Below, in pieces: positions 52,384-61,860 of a stretch of 64,000 nucleotides of DNA. Under the pieces are notes generated by a model. It was not told the DNA's origin. It made no database searches and was given only the letters and a program-made list of their open reading frames with translations. This DNA comes from Ornatilinea apprima (GTDB taxonomy: Bacteria; Chloroflexota; Anaerolineae; Anaerolineales; Anaerolineaceae), in NCBI RefSeq assembly GCF_001306115.1, contig NZ_LGCL01000036.1, forward strand, positions 1 through 64,000, in the 5' to 3' direction. A program made the position numbers and the translations under genes. Positions within the stretch are counted from its first letter, which is position 1, and every line of letters starts with the position of its first letter.

Positions 52384-54012
52384 TTATGACAATTTGAGCC
52401 AGAAATAACCCAATGGAGGAATTTGCAATTGAAGCTGTTGGTCTGATAGGGCGCTCTTCTTTTGCGTGAAGAGGTTTTCAAAGGCGGTTATGTGGGCATC
52501 AAGAGGTAAGGTTACTGGCTGCTCTGCAGTTGAAAGGTTGATAAGGATGAGAATGGTTTGCTGTTGATCGGAGCGGTAAAACGCCACTAGAGCAGGATTA
52601 TTAACGTTTGCCCAGCGAAAATCTCCCTGGCTCAGGGTGGGGTTGGCTTTTCGGACCGCAATCATTTTTTTGATGCGATTGAGAATTGAATCTGGCTTCT
52701 CCAATTGGTCGGCCAAGTTAACCTGTTGGTATCCATATACCGGATCGGAAATGACTGGCAGATAAAGGGCAGACGGATCTGCAGTGGAGAATCCGGCGTT
52801 TTTGCCGGCGTTCCATTGCATGGGGGTGCGCACGCCGTTGCGATCGAAAAGCCAGATGTTATCTCCCATGCCGATTTCATCGCCATAATATATGATGGGC
52901 GAACCGGGCAGAGAGAAAAGCAGGGCATTGGCAAGTTCAATTTTGGCCTGATTGTTGTCAAGTAAAGGGGCCATGCGGCGGCGAATGCCCAGGTTAAGGC
53001 GCATGCGCGGTTCCGGGGCGTATTCCTGCCACATCCACTGGCGCTCTTCATCAGTAACCATTTCAAGGGTTAATTCATCATGGTTGCGTAGGAAGGTGCA
53101 CCATTGGCAATTTTCAGGGATGGAAGGGGTTCGGTCAAGGATCCAGCGCAGGTCACTGCTGTCTTGTTTGCGCATAGCCATGTATATTCTCGGCATAACC
53201 GGGAAATGGAAGCCCATTTGGAAAATATCGCCGTCACCGAAATAGCGTCTCACATCATCAGGCCACTGGTTGGCTTCGCAAAGCAAGATTCTACCTGGGT
53301 AGTTTTGGTCAACGAATGCGCGCAGTTCTTTTAGATACTCCAGCGTTTCGGGCAGGTTTTCGCAGTTGGTACCTTCGCGCTCAAACAAGTAGGGCACCGC
53401 GTCCGCCCTAAATCCATCGACGCCCATCTCCAGCCAAAAGCTGAGGATTTTTAAGATTTCAGCCCGCAGACCAGGGTCGTCGTAGTTCAGGTCGGGTTGA
53501 GAGGCGTAGAAGCGGTGCCAATAGTACAATTTTGCTTCGTCATCCCAGCTCCAGTTGGAGGGTTCGGTGTCCAGGAAGATGATTCGCGCGTCCTGATATT
53601 TCTTGTCGGTGTCGCTCCACACATAGTAGTTGCGATACGGCGAATTGGGATCTTTTCGAGCGGCCTGGAACCAGGGATGCTGGTCGGAGGTGTGGTTCAG
53701 CACCAGGTCGGTGATCACGCGCATTCCTTTGCTGTGGGCGGCATGCAAGAATTCCTTGAAGTCCTCAAGGGTGCCAAAGTTGGGGTGAACATTGTAGTAG
53801 TCAGAGATATCGTAGCCGTCATCTTTCAAAGGAGAAGGGTAGAAGGGCAGCAGCCAGATACAATCCACCCCCAAGTCCTTTAGATAATCCAGCTTTTGGA
53901 TGGCGCCCTGAAAATCACCGTGTCCATCATGATTGCCGTCAAAAAAAGCTTTCAGGTTCAGCTCATAAAAAACTGCATCTTTGTACCATAGATTCGAAGG
54001 AGTCATTGTCAT
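52384..54012 (-). CDS. treS: Trehalose synthase / maltose alpha-D-glucosyltransferase (GH13)
   Basis: A 542-residue GH13 enzyme interconverting maltose and trehalose. The start ([26 protein letters not shown]) and [16 protein letters not shown] are characteristic of TreS. Catalytic residues: nucleophile D204 in [10 protein letters not shown], acid/base E246 in LLCEANQW, D312 in [12 protein letters not shown]. The C-terminus is a short beta domain, with no maltokinase fusion. Between the LacI operon and the GPH symporter on the same strand, so probably a separate transcript; physically within the alpha-glucoside cluster. Confidence 0.9.
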   Translation of the reverse strand: MTMTPSNLWYKDAVFYELNLKAFFDGNHDGHGDFQGAIQKLDYLKDLGVDCIWLLPFYPSPLKDDGYDISDYYNVHPNFGTLEDFKEFLHAAHSKGMRVITDLVLNHTSDQHPWFQAARKDPNSPYRNYYVWSDTDKKYQDARIIFLDTEPSNWSWDDEAKLYYWHRFYASQPDLNYDDPGLRAEILKILSFWLEMGVDGFRADAVPYLFEREGTNCENLPETLEYLKELRAFVDQNYPGRILLCEANQWPDDVRRYFGDGDIFQMGFHFPVMPRIYMAMRKQDSSDLRWILDRTPSIPENCQWCTFLRNHDELTLEMVTDEERQWMWQEYAPEPRMRLNLGIRRRMAPLLDNNQAKIELANALLFSLPGSPIIYYGDEIGMGDNIWLFDRNGVRTPMQWNAGKNAGFSTADPSALYLPVISDPVYGYQQVNLADQLEKPDSILNRIKKMIAVRKANPTLSQGDFRWANVNNPALVAFYRSDQQQTILILINLSTAEQPVTLPLDAHITAFENLFTQKKSALSDQQLQLQIPPLGYFWLKLS

Positions 54013-54058
54013 TCCAATCCGAAATAAGGGGATATTGTTTGTTACTACGAATCATACC

Positions 54059-54095
54059 AAAAAACGCCGAAGCTGATAACCAGTTCGGCTTTTTG
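54059..54095 (-). terminator. Terminator of the GPH symporter gene
   Basis: GCCGAA/TTCGGC stem with flanking paired bases, followed on the minus strand by TTTTTT (54059-54064). 22 nt past the stop at 54117. Confidence 0.8.
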
Positions 54096-54116
54096 TATAG
54101 TTGATCATGCGGTAAA

Positions 54117-55619
54117 TTACATCTTTGGGGTCATATCTCTGCTAACGGTGGGCTGAAGACGAGCGGCTTTGCGATTTTTTCGGCGGTTGAGCATGGTGCG
54201 AATTTTCTTCTGCCGTTCGCGGGATAGTGGATACTTCCAGGCGAACAGAATGGCAAATAGAAGCAAGATAATGATTACCGGCCCGGTAATGAAGCGAATA
54301 GCGTTAACCGCCTGGGCAGGCTGTAAAAATGTGGTTGTGTTGGCCGGGGGGGATTGGTAACCAAACCACCCCAGTGCCTGCAGAGCAATAAAGGTGGCAA
54401 TCGCACTGCTCAATTTACGAATAAAATTGATGGCCCCATAATACATGCCTTCGTGCCGTTTGTTTGTGCGCAGTTCGTCCCAATCGATTACATCGGGGAA
54501 AATGGCTTCGGGCATGATGTGGGCCGTGGAAACGCTGAGGCCTGCCAGGGCTGCCAGCACGATGATTAGTTGAATTTGGCCGGCTTGAATGGAAAAGACA
54601 AACAATTGCACCACAATCCAGAAAGCCATACCAATGATGTAGGCGGATCGTTTGCTAAAACGATGCGCCAGCCTGTTCCAGATGGGAATGGAAAGGGTTG
54701 CAACCAGCAGCAGCACACCAAAGACAACCGACTCCAGCGCGATGGACGCGCCGAAAAAGTCGACTTTTGCCAGTAAATTTCCTTGCGCAACGATGTAGAG
54801 CAAGAAGAATGGCAGCATTAGCCCTTCGATATCGAAAGCGATCCAATTCAGCACATATATACCCGTGGCGAATTTGAATGGGGTGTTTTGCCAGAGCAGC
54901 TTTAAGGTGCCGCGAAAGGTATAAGTCTCCGTTTGGATGTTTTCTGAAGGCTGCTTTTCTTTCACAATAAAGAAGATAACTAGATAGGGCAAAATGGCCG
55001 CGCCGCCAAAAATGGCCGCGATGGTCATGTAAGCCTGCTGCTGGCTCAGGCCAGCGTGCAAAGCTCCGTCCATGATGGATGGGGCAGCAACCGCTGTTAC
55101 CAGCGACGCAACGAGGTTGAAGAACATGCGCATACTGGTTAGCGAGGTACGTCCGTCGTAGGTGGGTGCCAGTTCTGGTGTGAGTGCCAGGTAGGGAACA
55201 GTAATCAGGGTTTGAATGGTATCGCTGACCATGTAGGCCAGGGTTACATGGATCATCAGCATTGCCTGGGTTTGCCAGGGTGGGGCCCACCAAAGCAAAA
55301 GAAAAGCCAGCGCAAATGGGACGGCAAAAACCAGCAGGAATGGACGCCGGCGGCCCCAGCGCGTGCGGACATTATCACTGACCGCGCCAATGATCGGATC
55401 GTTGATGGCATCCCAGATGATGCTGATCAACGCGGCAAAAGAAGCCAGACGCGGGTCGAGCCCAACAACGTCGGTAAGGAAGATGGCGTAGAAAAATTGG
55501 CGCAGGGTGTTAAAACTGGCCCGTCCCCAGTCGCCAGTGCCATAGATGACGCGCTGGAAGAGAGGTAGCTTTTCAAGGGGGGCTTCTGTAAGGGTTGTCG
55601 TGGAGGAGTCTGCCTGCAT
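54117..55619 (-). CDS. Glycoside-pentoside-hexuronide (GPH) family sugar:cation symporter
   Basis: A 500-residue major-facilitator-type transporter with about 12 hydrophobic helices. GPH landmarks: YGTGDWGRASFNTLRQFFYAIFLTDVVGLDPR near the N-terminus, the WDAINDPIIGAVSDNVRTRWGRRRPFLL loop, and a basic C-terminal tail (RRKNRKAAR). Family members import melibiose, lactose, glucuronides or pentosides with H+ or Na+. Located beside treS, so an alpha-glucoside is a plausible substrate. Confidence 0.9.
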   Translation of the reverse strand: MQADSSTTTLTEAPLEKLPLFQRVIYGTGDWGRASFNTLRQFFYAIFLTDVVGLDPRLASFAALISIIWDAINDPIIGAVSDNVRTRWGRRRPFLLVFAVPFALAFLLLWWAPPWQTQAMLMIHVTLAYMVSDTIQTLITVPYLALTPELAPTYDGRTSLTSMRMFFNLVASLVTAVAAPSIMDGALHAGLSQQQAYMTIAAIFGGAAILPYLVIFFIVKEKQPSENIQTETYTFRGTLKLLWQNTPFKFATGIYVLNWIAFDIEGLMLPFFLLYIVAQGNLLAKVDFFGASIALESVVFGVLLLVATLSIPIWNRLAHRFSKRSAYIIGMAFWIVVQLFVFSIQAGQIQLIIVLAALAGLSVSTAHIMPEAIFPDVIDWDELRTNKRHEGMYYGAINFIRKLSSAIATFIALQALGWFGYQSPPANTTTFLQPAQAVNAIRFITGPVIIILLLFAILFAWKYPLSRERQKKIRTMLNRRKNRKAARLQPTVSRDMTPKM

Positions 55620-55629
55620 GGAATCCGCC

Positions 55630-56757
55630 TTATTCTGCGAGTTGGAGGGTGTAGCTGCGGTGGGTTTTATTCCAAATCACACCCATCCGTTCCATGTCTG
55701 ATTTGCTCAAAAAATTGCGCTCATCTACTTGAACAATCTCAGCTCGGTCGAAACGGTTGGCGGAGCGGATGGTGCGGTCTAATTCGGCATATAAGAGCGC
55801 ATTCGCGCCCAGCCCCTGGAATTCAGGCAGGATACCAAGTCCGTTAATGTTGAGCCGGCGCGTGCGTTTTTGTTCCATAAGCACGTCGGCCCAACCGAAG
55901 GGAAACAACTTGCCTTTGATTCTTTTGAGGGCTTGCGATACGTCTGGATAAGTTAGAATGAAGCCGGCGATTTGATCGCCTTTCATAATGAGCTTAACCA
56001 GGTCGGGGGTCATCACCTGCAGCATAGTCTTGGCCATAAAGGTAAACTCTGCCGGGGTGGAAGGATAATAATTCGCTTTGGTGCGGAAAGCCTGTTCGTG
56101 AACGCTATCCAGCTCGGGTATCCATTTTCTCATCTCCGCAAGCGACGAAAAGCCCTTGACCCAGAAATTACCACGTTGCTTTACTTTTTCGGCTACTTCA
56201 AAGAGTTTATCGGGAAGGACCATTGATGTATCGAGGTAACCCGAAAAATAGTCCGTTTCTTTGGTGAATCCATACTTTTCAAAGAGCGCGTTGTAATACT
56301 GCGGATTGTAGGGGATGCCCATTGCGGGGTCGTCTTCAAACCCTTGTTGCAGCAAGCCGTGCCCGGCGGATCGCAGCATACCTTTGGGCCCCAGGATGCC
56401 GGTGAGGTTTCGCTGACGCGCCCAAACGGCAGCGGCATCGAATAACTTCTGGCTGACCTGGGGGTCATCAACACATTCAAAATAATAAACAAAGGCAATC
56501 TGTTTCTGGTGATGCTGGCAGTAGTTTTGGTTGTAAATGACCTGAATGCGACCCAAAACCTGGCCTTCGCTCTCGACAACAAAAAAATCGGCTTCTGAAT
56601 GCCGATAGAACGGGTGCTCACTTCTGTTCATAGCAGCGTGCAGCTCAGAATCCAGGGGAGGGACCCAATGGGGAGTATCCTTGTAGATTTGGTAGGGGAA
56701 GTGAATAAACGCCTGACGGTCCTGCGATGAGGCGGTATTGATTTTTCGAAAGTTCAT
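55630..56757 (-). CDS. GNAT-related acetyltransferase-like protein (YghO-like)
   Basis: A 375-residue soluble protein. N-terminal half resembles a GNAT domain (FVVESEGQVLGRIQVIYNQNYCQ; ILGPKGMLRSAGHGLLQQGF); the C-terminal part has LNINGLGILPEFQGLGANALLYAEL, the acetyl-CoA-binding pattern Q/R-x-x-G-x-A. Members of this group are annotated as hypothetical N-acetyltransferases of unknown substrate. Transcribed with the GPH gene (10-nt spacing) and preceded by the pyk terminator. Confidence 0.75.
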   Translation of the reverse strand: MNFRKINTASSQDRQAFIHFPYQIYKDTPHWVPPLDSELHAAMNRSEHPFYRHSEADFFVVESEGQVLGRIQVIYNQNYCQHHQKQIAFVYYFECVDDPQVSQKLFDAAAVWARQRNLTGILGPKGMLRSAGHGLLQQGFEDDPAMGIPYNPQYYNALFEKYGFTKETDYFSGYLDTSMVLPDKLFEVAEKVKQRGNFWVKGFSSLAEMRKWIPELDSVHEQAFRTKANYYPSTPAEFTFMAKTMLQVMTPDLVKLIMKGDQIAGFILTYPDVSQALKRIKGKLFPFGWADVLMEQKRTRRLNINGLGILPEFQGLGANALLYAELDRTIRSANRFDRAEIVQVDERNFLSKSDMERMGVIWNKTHRSYTLQLAE

Positions 56758-56780
56758 TTTCCACCTGCAAGTAGATTCTT

Positions 56781-56815
56781 AAAAAAAGCGCAGCGAATTT
56801 GATTCGATGCGCTTT
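56781..56815 (-). terminator. Terminator of the argF-rocD-pyk operon
   Basis: Stem of 8 plus 5 base pairs (56785-56798 with 56802-56815, one mismatch) followed on the minus strand by seven T residues, 24 nt past the pyk stop. Confidence 0.9.
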
Positions 56816-56838
56816 GTGAAAAAGCTGGAAGAAGCTCC

Positions 56839-58302
56839 TTAAACCGGTTCGCCAACGGTGTGCAGCAAGGCCAGGTTGGGCGGGCGCATGGCTCCCACCG
56901 GCAGGCCGGTGATGATGACGGCCTGGTCGCATGGTTTGACGATCTTATTCGATACCAAAATGGCATCAACCTGGGTGACCATTGTCTCAACAGTGTATGT
57001 ATAGGGAACTAAAAATGGCGTAATGCCCCAATACATACTCATGCGTTGATAGGTCTCCATCACGGGTGTCAGCGCGACAACTGGTACGTGGGGGCGCGTT
57101 TTTGATATCAGCATGGCACTGTGACCGGTGAGGGTGAAAACGGCAATGCAAGCGACATTGCGATCTCTGGCGAGTTCATTGGCTGCTCGGGTGGTCGCGA
57201 TAGCGTCTGAATCGGTCGGCTCTTCATACCAGGCAGGAATCTGACCCCATTGGCTGAAGTTTTCTTCGGCGGTCTCAATGATGCTGGTCATCATTTCCAC
57301 GCTGCGGATAGGAAAGCTTCCCATAGCGGTTTCACCCGACAGCATGACCGCATCGGTTCCATCAAATATCGCGTTGGCGACATCTGATGCTTCGGCGCGA
57401 GTGGGACGCGGATTCTGAATCATGGATTCGAGCATTTGGGTGGCGGTGATCACCAGGCGATTATGTTTATTGGCCTCAGTGATGATTTTTTTCTGCATGA
57501 CTGGGACAATCGCCGGTGAGGTTTCGACTGCCAGGTCGCCACGGGCAACCATTACCCCGTCTGCGACTCGCAAAATTTCTGACAAATTCTGGATGGCTTC
57601 GGGCCGTTCAAGTTTGGCGATGATGGGCGTGTCGGCGCGCTGGGGGTCAAATTCTTGCATAGCTTTCCGGACGGTCTCAATATCTTTCGCTGTGCGCACG
57701 AATGACATCGCAATTGCATCCACGCCTTGCGAAAGACCAAATTGAAGGTCTTCGCGGTCTTTTTCGGTGAATGCGGGAATGTTGAGATTGACACCAGGGA
57801 AGTTGACCCCTTTGTGGGAGGTGAGTTTGCCACCCTGAACAACGCTGGCTTCAATAAATCCATCACCGACTTCAACAACTTCCAATTCCTGGTACCCATC
57901 GTTGAGCATGATGTGGTCACCCGCCTTGAGTTGATTTTTTAGGTCGGGGACGTCAAGCGGAATGAAGTGGGTGATGTCTGGGGGTAACTCCGAAACCTGG
58001 GTATCTTCGGTGGACGCCAGGTACACTTTCTGATGAGGCTCCAGCAGTAGACCTTCTTTTGGAAGGTCTCCTACGCGTAATTTTGGGCCTTGCAGGTCTT
58101 GCAAAATGGAAACGGGTTTTTCCAAACGGTTGGAAAGACTGCGAATCGTGGCGATTCTCTTCTGATGTTCAGCGTGATCGCCGTGCGAAAAATTCAATCT
58201 CGCTACATCCATGCCGGCTCTTATCATTGCCATAATGGTGGCGGGATCTTCGCTGGCGGGCCCAATTGTGGCCACGATTTTGGTCCTTTTCCCAGTTTTC
58301 AT
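56839..58302 (-). CDS. pyk: Pyruvate kinase
   Basis: A 487-residue glycolytic enzyme making ATP and pyruvate from phosphoenolpyruvate and ADP. Barrel with KIVATIGPAS (about 8-17), MDVARLNFSHG, KLERPEAIQNL, GVMVARGDLAVE and ITATQMLESM; the B domain and C-terminal allosteric domain follow, with no phosphohistidine extension. Starts 30 nt after rocD, so it is the last gene of an argF-rocD-pyk transcript. Confidence 0.95.
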   Translation of the reverse strand: MKTGKRTKIVATIGPASEDPATIMAMIRAGMDVARLNFSHGDHAEHQKRIATIRSLSNRLEKPVSILQDLQGPKLRVGDLPKEGLLLEPHQKVYLASTEDTQVSELPPDITHFIPLDVPDLKNQLKAGDHIMLNDGYQELEVVEVGDGFIEASVVQGGKLTSHKGVNFPGVNLNIPAFTEKDREDLQFGLSQGVDAIAMSFVRTAKDIETVRKAMQEFDPQRADTPIIAKLERPEAIQNLSEILRVADGVMVARGDLAVETSPAIVPVMQKKIITEANKHNRLVITATQMLESMIQNPRPTRAEASDVANAIFDGTDAVMLSGETAMGSFPIRSVEMMTSIIETAEENFSQWGQIPAWYEEPTDSDAIATTRAANELARDRNVACIAVFTLTGHSAMLISKTRPHVPVVALTPVMETYQRMSMYWGITPFLVPYTYTVETMVTQVDAILVSNKIVKPCDQAVIITGLPVGAMRPPNLALLHTVGEPV

Positions 58303-58332
58303 TTGCTTGTGATCCTTTTCTTTTGAATCCGA

Positions 58333-59538
58333 TCAGGGCATTTGCAGCACATCCAGGATTTTTCCAATCGCCCAATCCACCGTGGGTCGGTCAATAATCA
58401 GCGGGGGCGCGATGCGAATAACATTTTCGTGAGTTTCTTTGGCCAGTAAGCCTTCTTGTTTGAGCACTTCGCAGAAGCGCCGGGCTCCTCTGGCTTCGGG
58501 CTTTAATTCGATGCCAATCAACAACCCTTTGCCGCGAATCTCTTTGACATGATCGGAGGTGGTCTTGTTCAGTTCCGACACAATATAATTACCCATTGTT
58601 TCGGCATTCTGGATCAGATTCTCTTCAACGATGACTTTCAATGATTCGCGGGCAATCGCAGCAGCCAGGGGGCTGCCGCCAAACGTGGATCCGTGCTCAC
58701 CGGGACGCAGCAGGCCGATGGTATCTTGATCTCCGATCACAGCCGAGACGGGGTAAAACCCGCCGGACAGGGCTTTGCCAAGAATAACCATGTCGGGGCA
58801 AATGGATTCGTGATCGCAGGCGAATAATCTGCCTGTGCGACCAAGCCCGGTTTGGATTTCGTCCGCAATCATCAGAACGCGATTGCGTTTGCAAATTTCA
58901 CGTACCTTGGCAAGATACCCGGCAGGAGGAATGATAACGCCGGCTTCTCCTTGAATCGGTTCGATGAGAACTGCCGCGGTATGCGGCGTGATGGCCTGTT
59001 CCAAAGCTTCGGGATTGCCGTACTCTACAGCGATGAAACCGGGTGTGAATGGGCCAAAATCGGATTTATAGAGTTCTTCGGTGGAAAAAGATATGACCGA
59101 GATTGTGCGGCCGTGAAAGTTGTTCCCGGCGACAATGATTTCTGCCTGGTACTTTGGGATTTGTTTGACCGCGTAAGCCCACTTGCGGGCGATTTTTAAG
59201 GCGGTTTCAACAGCTTCGGCGCCACTGTTCATCGGCAAGGCCATTTCGTAACCGGTCAGTTCGCTCAGCTCTTTATACAGTTGAGGAAGCTGAACATTGC
59301 GGAAAGCCCGGGACGTGAGAGTAAGCTGCCGGGCCTGATTCATCATGGCTTCTAAAATGCGAGGGTGAACGTGACCCTGGTTAAGGGCGGAATACGCGCT
59401 GAGGCAATCGAGATATCGATTGCCTTCAACATCGTAAACCCAAACCCCTTCTCCCCGCTCTAAGACTACATCAAGCGGATGATAATTATGCGCACCATAC
59501 TTCTCTTCAAGCTCAATGTAATCAATCGAATTTATCAT
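58333..59538 (-). CDS. rocD: Ornithine aminotransferase
   Basis: A 401-residue PLP enzyme converting ornithine and 2-oxoglutarate into glutamate semialdehyde and glutamate. Family signatures: HNYHPLDVVLERGEGVWVYD near the N-terminus, MNSGAEAVETALKIARKWAY, LIEPIQGEAGVI, MIADEIQTGLGRTGR, and the PLP-binding Lys in ILGKALSGGFYPVSAV. The detailed N-terminus fits RocD/OAT better than ArgD. Follows the carbamoyltransferase gene by 16 nt, so ornithine is a branch point between the two. Confidence 0.92.
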   Translation of the reverse strand: MINSIDYIELEEKYGAHNYHPLDVVLERGEGVWVYDVEGNRYLDCLSAYSALNQGHVHPRILEAMMNQARQLTLTSRAFRNVQLPQLYKELSELTGYEMALPMNSGAEAVETALKIARKWAYAVKQIPKYQAEIIVAGNNFHGRTISVISFSTEELYKSDFGPFTPGFIAVEYGNPEALEQAITPHTAAVLIEPIQGEAGVIIPPAGYLAKVREICKRNRVLMIADEIQTGLGRTGRLFACDHESICPDMVILGKALSGGFYPVSAVIGDQDTIGLLRPGEHGSTFGGSPLAAAIARESLKVIVEENLIQNAETMGNYIVSELNKTTSDHVKEIRGKGLLIGIELKPEARGARRFCEVLKQEGLLAKETHENVIRIAPPLIIDRPTVDWAIGKILDVLQMP

Positions 59539-59554
59539 TTGGGGTTCCTATTAA

Positions 59555-60481
59555 TCAATCTTCTCGTAGTAGATGGACAAGGATCGCCTTTTGAGCGTGC
59601 AGACGGTTGTGAGCCTGCGGGAACAGCGCTGAGTGAGGCCCGTCGGCTACTTCATCGGTAATTTCCTGGCCGCGGTGGGCGGGAAGGCAGTGCATCACAA
59701 TCACGTCTGGTTTGGCTTCCGCGACGAGCGAGGCATTCACCTGGTAAGACGCGAATGCTTGTTCGCGCCTGGCAGTTTCTTCTTCCTGCCCCATGCTGGT
59801 CCAGGTATCGGTGTAGATGACATCCGCATCGGCAACCGCGGCATGAACGTCGCGCATGGAGCGAATTTTGCTGCCGCTTTGGGCGGCGAATTTTTGGCCG
59901 ACTTCCAGGGCGTTGAGTGGGATGTCGAATCCCTCTGGGCCGGCAATGGTAAAGTTTGCACCAAGCATGGAGCAAACGTGCAGTAAGGAAACGGCCACGT
60001 TGTTGCCATCGCCAACAAAAGTAACATTTTTCCCTTTAAGGGTGCCTTTGTATTCCAGAATGGTCATGGCATCGGCCATGCCCTGGCAAGGGTGGTTATA
60101 GTCGCTCAGGCCATTGATCACTGGAATGCTGGACCATTTTGCCAATTCGACAACGTGTTGGTGGTCAAAAACGCGAGCCATGATGGCGCTCACATAACCA
60201 GACATCACACGGGCGATGTCAGCAATGGATTCGCGTTTGCCAAGACCGATCTCGTTGGGAGAAAGATAGAGAGCGTCGCCGCCTAAATGGCGCATAGCCA
60301 TGTCAAAGCTGACACGCGTGCGCAAGCTGGGTTTTTGGAAAATCATCCCCAACACTTTGTTTTTAAGGATGGGCTGATTCCCGCCAGCTTTCCATTCTTC
60401 TTTTAGGCGAATTGCGAGGTCTAAAATGTCTTGAATCTCCTGAGGAGCATAATCAGAAATGGCAATAAAGTCTTTATTCAT
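59555..60481 (-). CDS. argF: Ornithine carbamoyltransferase
   Basis: A 308-residue enzyme joining ornithine and carbamoyl phosphate to citrulline (biosynthetic) or the reverse. Carbamoyl-phosphate site [10 protein letters not shown] (S in place of the common T after KPS), NHPCQ in the middle ([17 protein letters not shown]), and [11 protein letters not shown] near the C-terminus. Start ATG 60481 has GGAGG; an upstream GTG at 60496 is the ribosome-binding region. Heads the argF-rocD-pyk operon; no arginine deiminase or carbamate kinase is nearby. Confidence 0.92.
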   Translation of the reverse strand: MNKDFIAISDYAPQEIQDILDLAIRLKEEWKAGGNQPILKNKVLGMIFQKPSLRTRVSFDMAMRHLGGDALYLSPNEIGLGKRESIADIARVMSGYVSAIMARVFDHQHVVELAKWSSIPVINGLSDYNHPCQGMADAMTILEYKGTLKGKNVTFVGDGNNVAVSLLHVCSMLGANFTIAGPEGFDIPLNALEVGQKFAAQSGSKIRSMRDVHAAVADADVIYTDTWTSMGQEEETARREQAFASYQVNASLVAEAKPDVIVMHCLPAHRGQEITDEVADGPHSALFPQAHNRLHAQKAILVHLLRED

Positions 60482-60579
60482 TTGGCCTCCAAACACGTAT
60501 GTAGCAACAATTTTTATCCTCTTGGAAGTATATCATGAACGATTCAGGAATAAAAACTGATAAAAGTCAGGTGAATGCG

Positions 60580-61398
60580 TTATTTTTTGGATGCGTTTTT
60601 CACCATCAAATCCATGATTGGGTACATCCAGGCGCCAAGCAGATTGGAAAGGAAAAACATCAACTGGCTTTCAAAACCGGGGATAATCAGGGGCTTGTGT
60701 TTTTGAATTCCCCGAATGATGTTTTTAGCGACTTTTTCGGCGGACATGATACCGGCGCTGCTGGAGAGAGCCTCGGTGATTTTGGGTTTATATTGGTTTT
60801 CGTATTCCAACTGTGGGGTTTGGGTGTCGGGGGGGAAAACCGTTTGAACCTGGATATTGTGCAACTTCATCTCTGATCGCAAGGCGTCACTAAAACCGCG
60901 CACGGCGAATTTGGAGCCGGAGTAGGCGGTGTATCCATAAACGCCTAAAAAACCGGCAACCGATGAGATGTTAACAATTTTGCCTGATCTTCGCTGAATC
61001 ATACCTGGGATCACCGTTTTGCAGACGTTCACCGTGCCCATATAATTAACATTCATCATCCAATCGAAAATCTCGTAGCTCAGGTTTTCGAAATGTCCTG
61101 GGTGTGCCACGCCGGCAGAATTAATGACCAGGTCAGGAACACCCATCGATTGCATACAGGCATTAAGCTTTTCTTGCAGAGCGGCACGGTCCACAATGTC
61201 AACGGATATGGTTCTTACCCACTGCTGCTCGGAAGCAAATTGCTGTTGGATGCGGGTGGCGGCCTGCGCCAGCATTTCTTCTCGGCGGGCCAGTATACAA
61301 AGATTGGCGCCCAGGCGGGCAAATTCTTCGGCTAAAGCCAGGCCAATTCCGCTGGAACCACCGGAAATCATGACGAATTGATGAGCGAACGATTTCAT
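60580..61398 (-). CDS. Short-chain dehydrogenase, 3-ketosphinganine-reductase-like
   Basis: A 272-residue NADPH-dependent SDR. SGGSSGIG (12-19), NSAG (93-96), Ser about 146, Y159 and K163 (YTAYSGSK). The segment FPPDTQTPQLEYENQYKP (188-204) is a strong match to the substrate loop of 3-dehydrosphinganine reductases, and the C-terminus ends in a hydrophobic segment as in the membrane-bound eukaryotic enzyme (LMFFLSNLLGAWMYPIMDLMV). So it may reduce a 3-keto-sphingoid or 3-keto-lipid. No sphinganine synthase is in view. Confidence 0.75.
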   Translation of the reverse strand: MKSFAHQFVMISGGSSGIGLALAEEFARLGANLCILARREEMLAQAATRIQQQFASEQQWVRTISVDIVDRAALQEKLNACMQSMGVPDLVINSAGVAHPGHFENLSYEIFDWMMNVNYMGTVNVCKTVIPGMIQRRSGKIVNISSVAGFLGVYGYTAYSGSKFAVRGFSDALRSEMKLHNIQVQTVFPPDTQTPQLEYENQYKPKITEALSSSAGIMSAEKVAKNIIRGIQKHKPLIIPGFESQLMFFLSNLLGAWMYPIMDLMVKNASKK

Positions 61399-61411
61399 AT
61401 TGAATTAGACC

Positions 61412-61636
61412 TTAATGACTGGAACAGGATTCGCACGAGTGGCAGCTGCAAGATGAACAGCCGCTGCTGGATACCGATTTGAGCCCCTCGCTATGGGCGC
61501 AAAATTTGGAAATCATTCTTTTACAGTCACTCGCTCCGCAGCGCGCACAGCGGATTGGCTGATCTGCTTTCGCGAAGGATCGCAGCGATTCAAAAGTTTC
61601 ATGGCAATTTTGACACTGATATTCATAGATAGGCAT
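61412..61636 (-). CDS. FmdB-family zinc-ribbon protein with cysteine-rich tail
   Basis: A 74-residue regulatory-type zinc ribbon. N-terminal IYEYQCQNC...CARCG (C8, C11 and a second pair) is the FmdB/Zn_ribbon_8 motif, first linked to control of formylmethanofuran dehydrogenase genes but widespread and poorly understood. The tail from about 55 is Ser/Cys/His-rich (CSSCSCHSCESC) and probably binds more metal. Start 61636 with GGGAG upstream. First gene of the leftward run to argF. Confidence 0.85.
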   Translation of the reverse strand: MPIYEYQCQNCHETFESLRSFAKADQPIRCARCGASDCKRMISKFCAHSEGLKSVSSSGCSSCSCHSCESCSSH

Positions 61637-61772
61637 TGGGAACTCCCTCATTGTTAATGTTCAGTCTGATTTTAGCGATGGGTTTCGGACTGGTCAATAA
61701 TGAAAAACAAATAACTTTAAGAGTTTGTTAGCAAATGGTACCAATCTGGGTTTTTCATTTGATTCGACTTGC

Positions 61773-61781
61773 GAAAGGAGG
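61773..61781 (+). other. Orphan Shine-Dalgarno-like sequence upstream of the phnD-type gene
   Basis: GAAAGGAGG, a 9-nt perfect complement of the 16S rRNA 3' end, 80 nt before the phnD-type start. A ten-codon reading frame (61796-61828) begins 14 bases after it, so a leader peptide is possible. A TTGCGA/TAATAT pair (61769-61797) also overlaps it and could be a promoter instead. Confidence 0.45.
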
Positions 61782-61860
61782 AAGATTAGACTAATATGAG
61801 TATTGTGCTGATACCCGCAAGGGTTTGAAAGAACAATTTTTATCAGGAGGAAGAGAAAAA

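Noticed and set aside
61796-61828. Ten-codon reading frame MSIVLIPARV in the phnD leader
   Set aside because: Spacing from the Shine-Dalgarno-like sequence is too long (14 bases) and it overlaps a possible promoter; kept only as a possibility.
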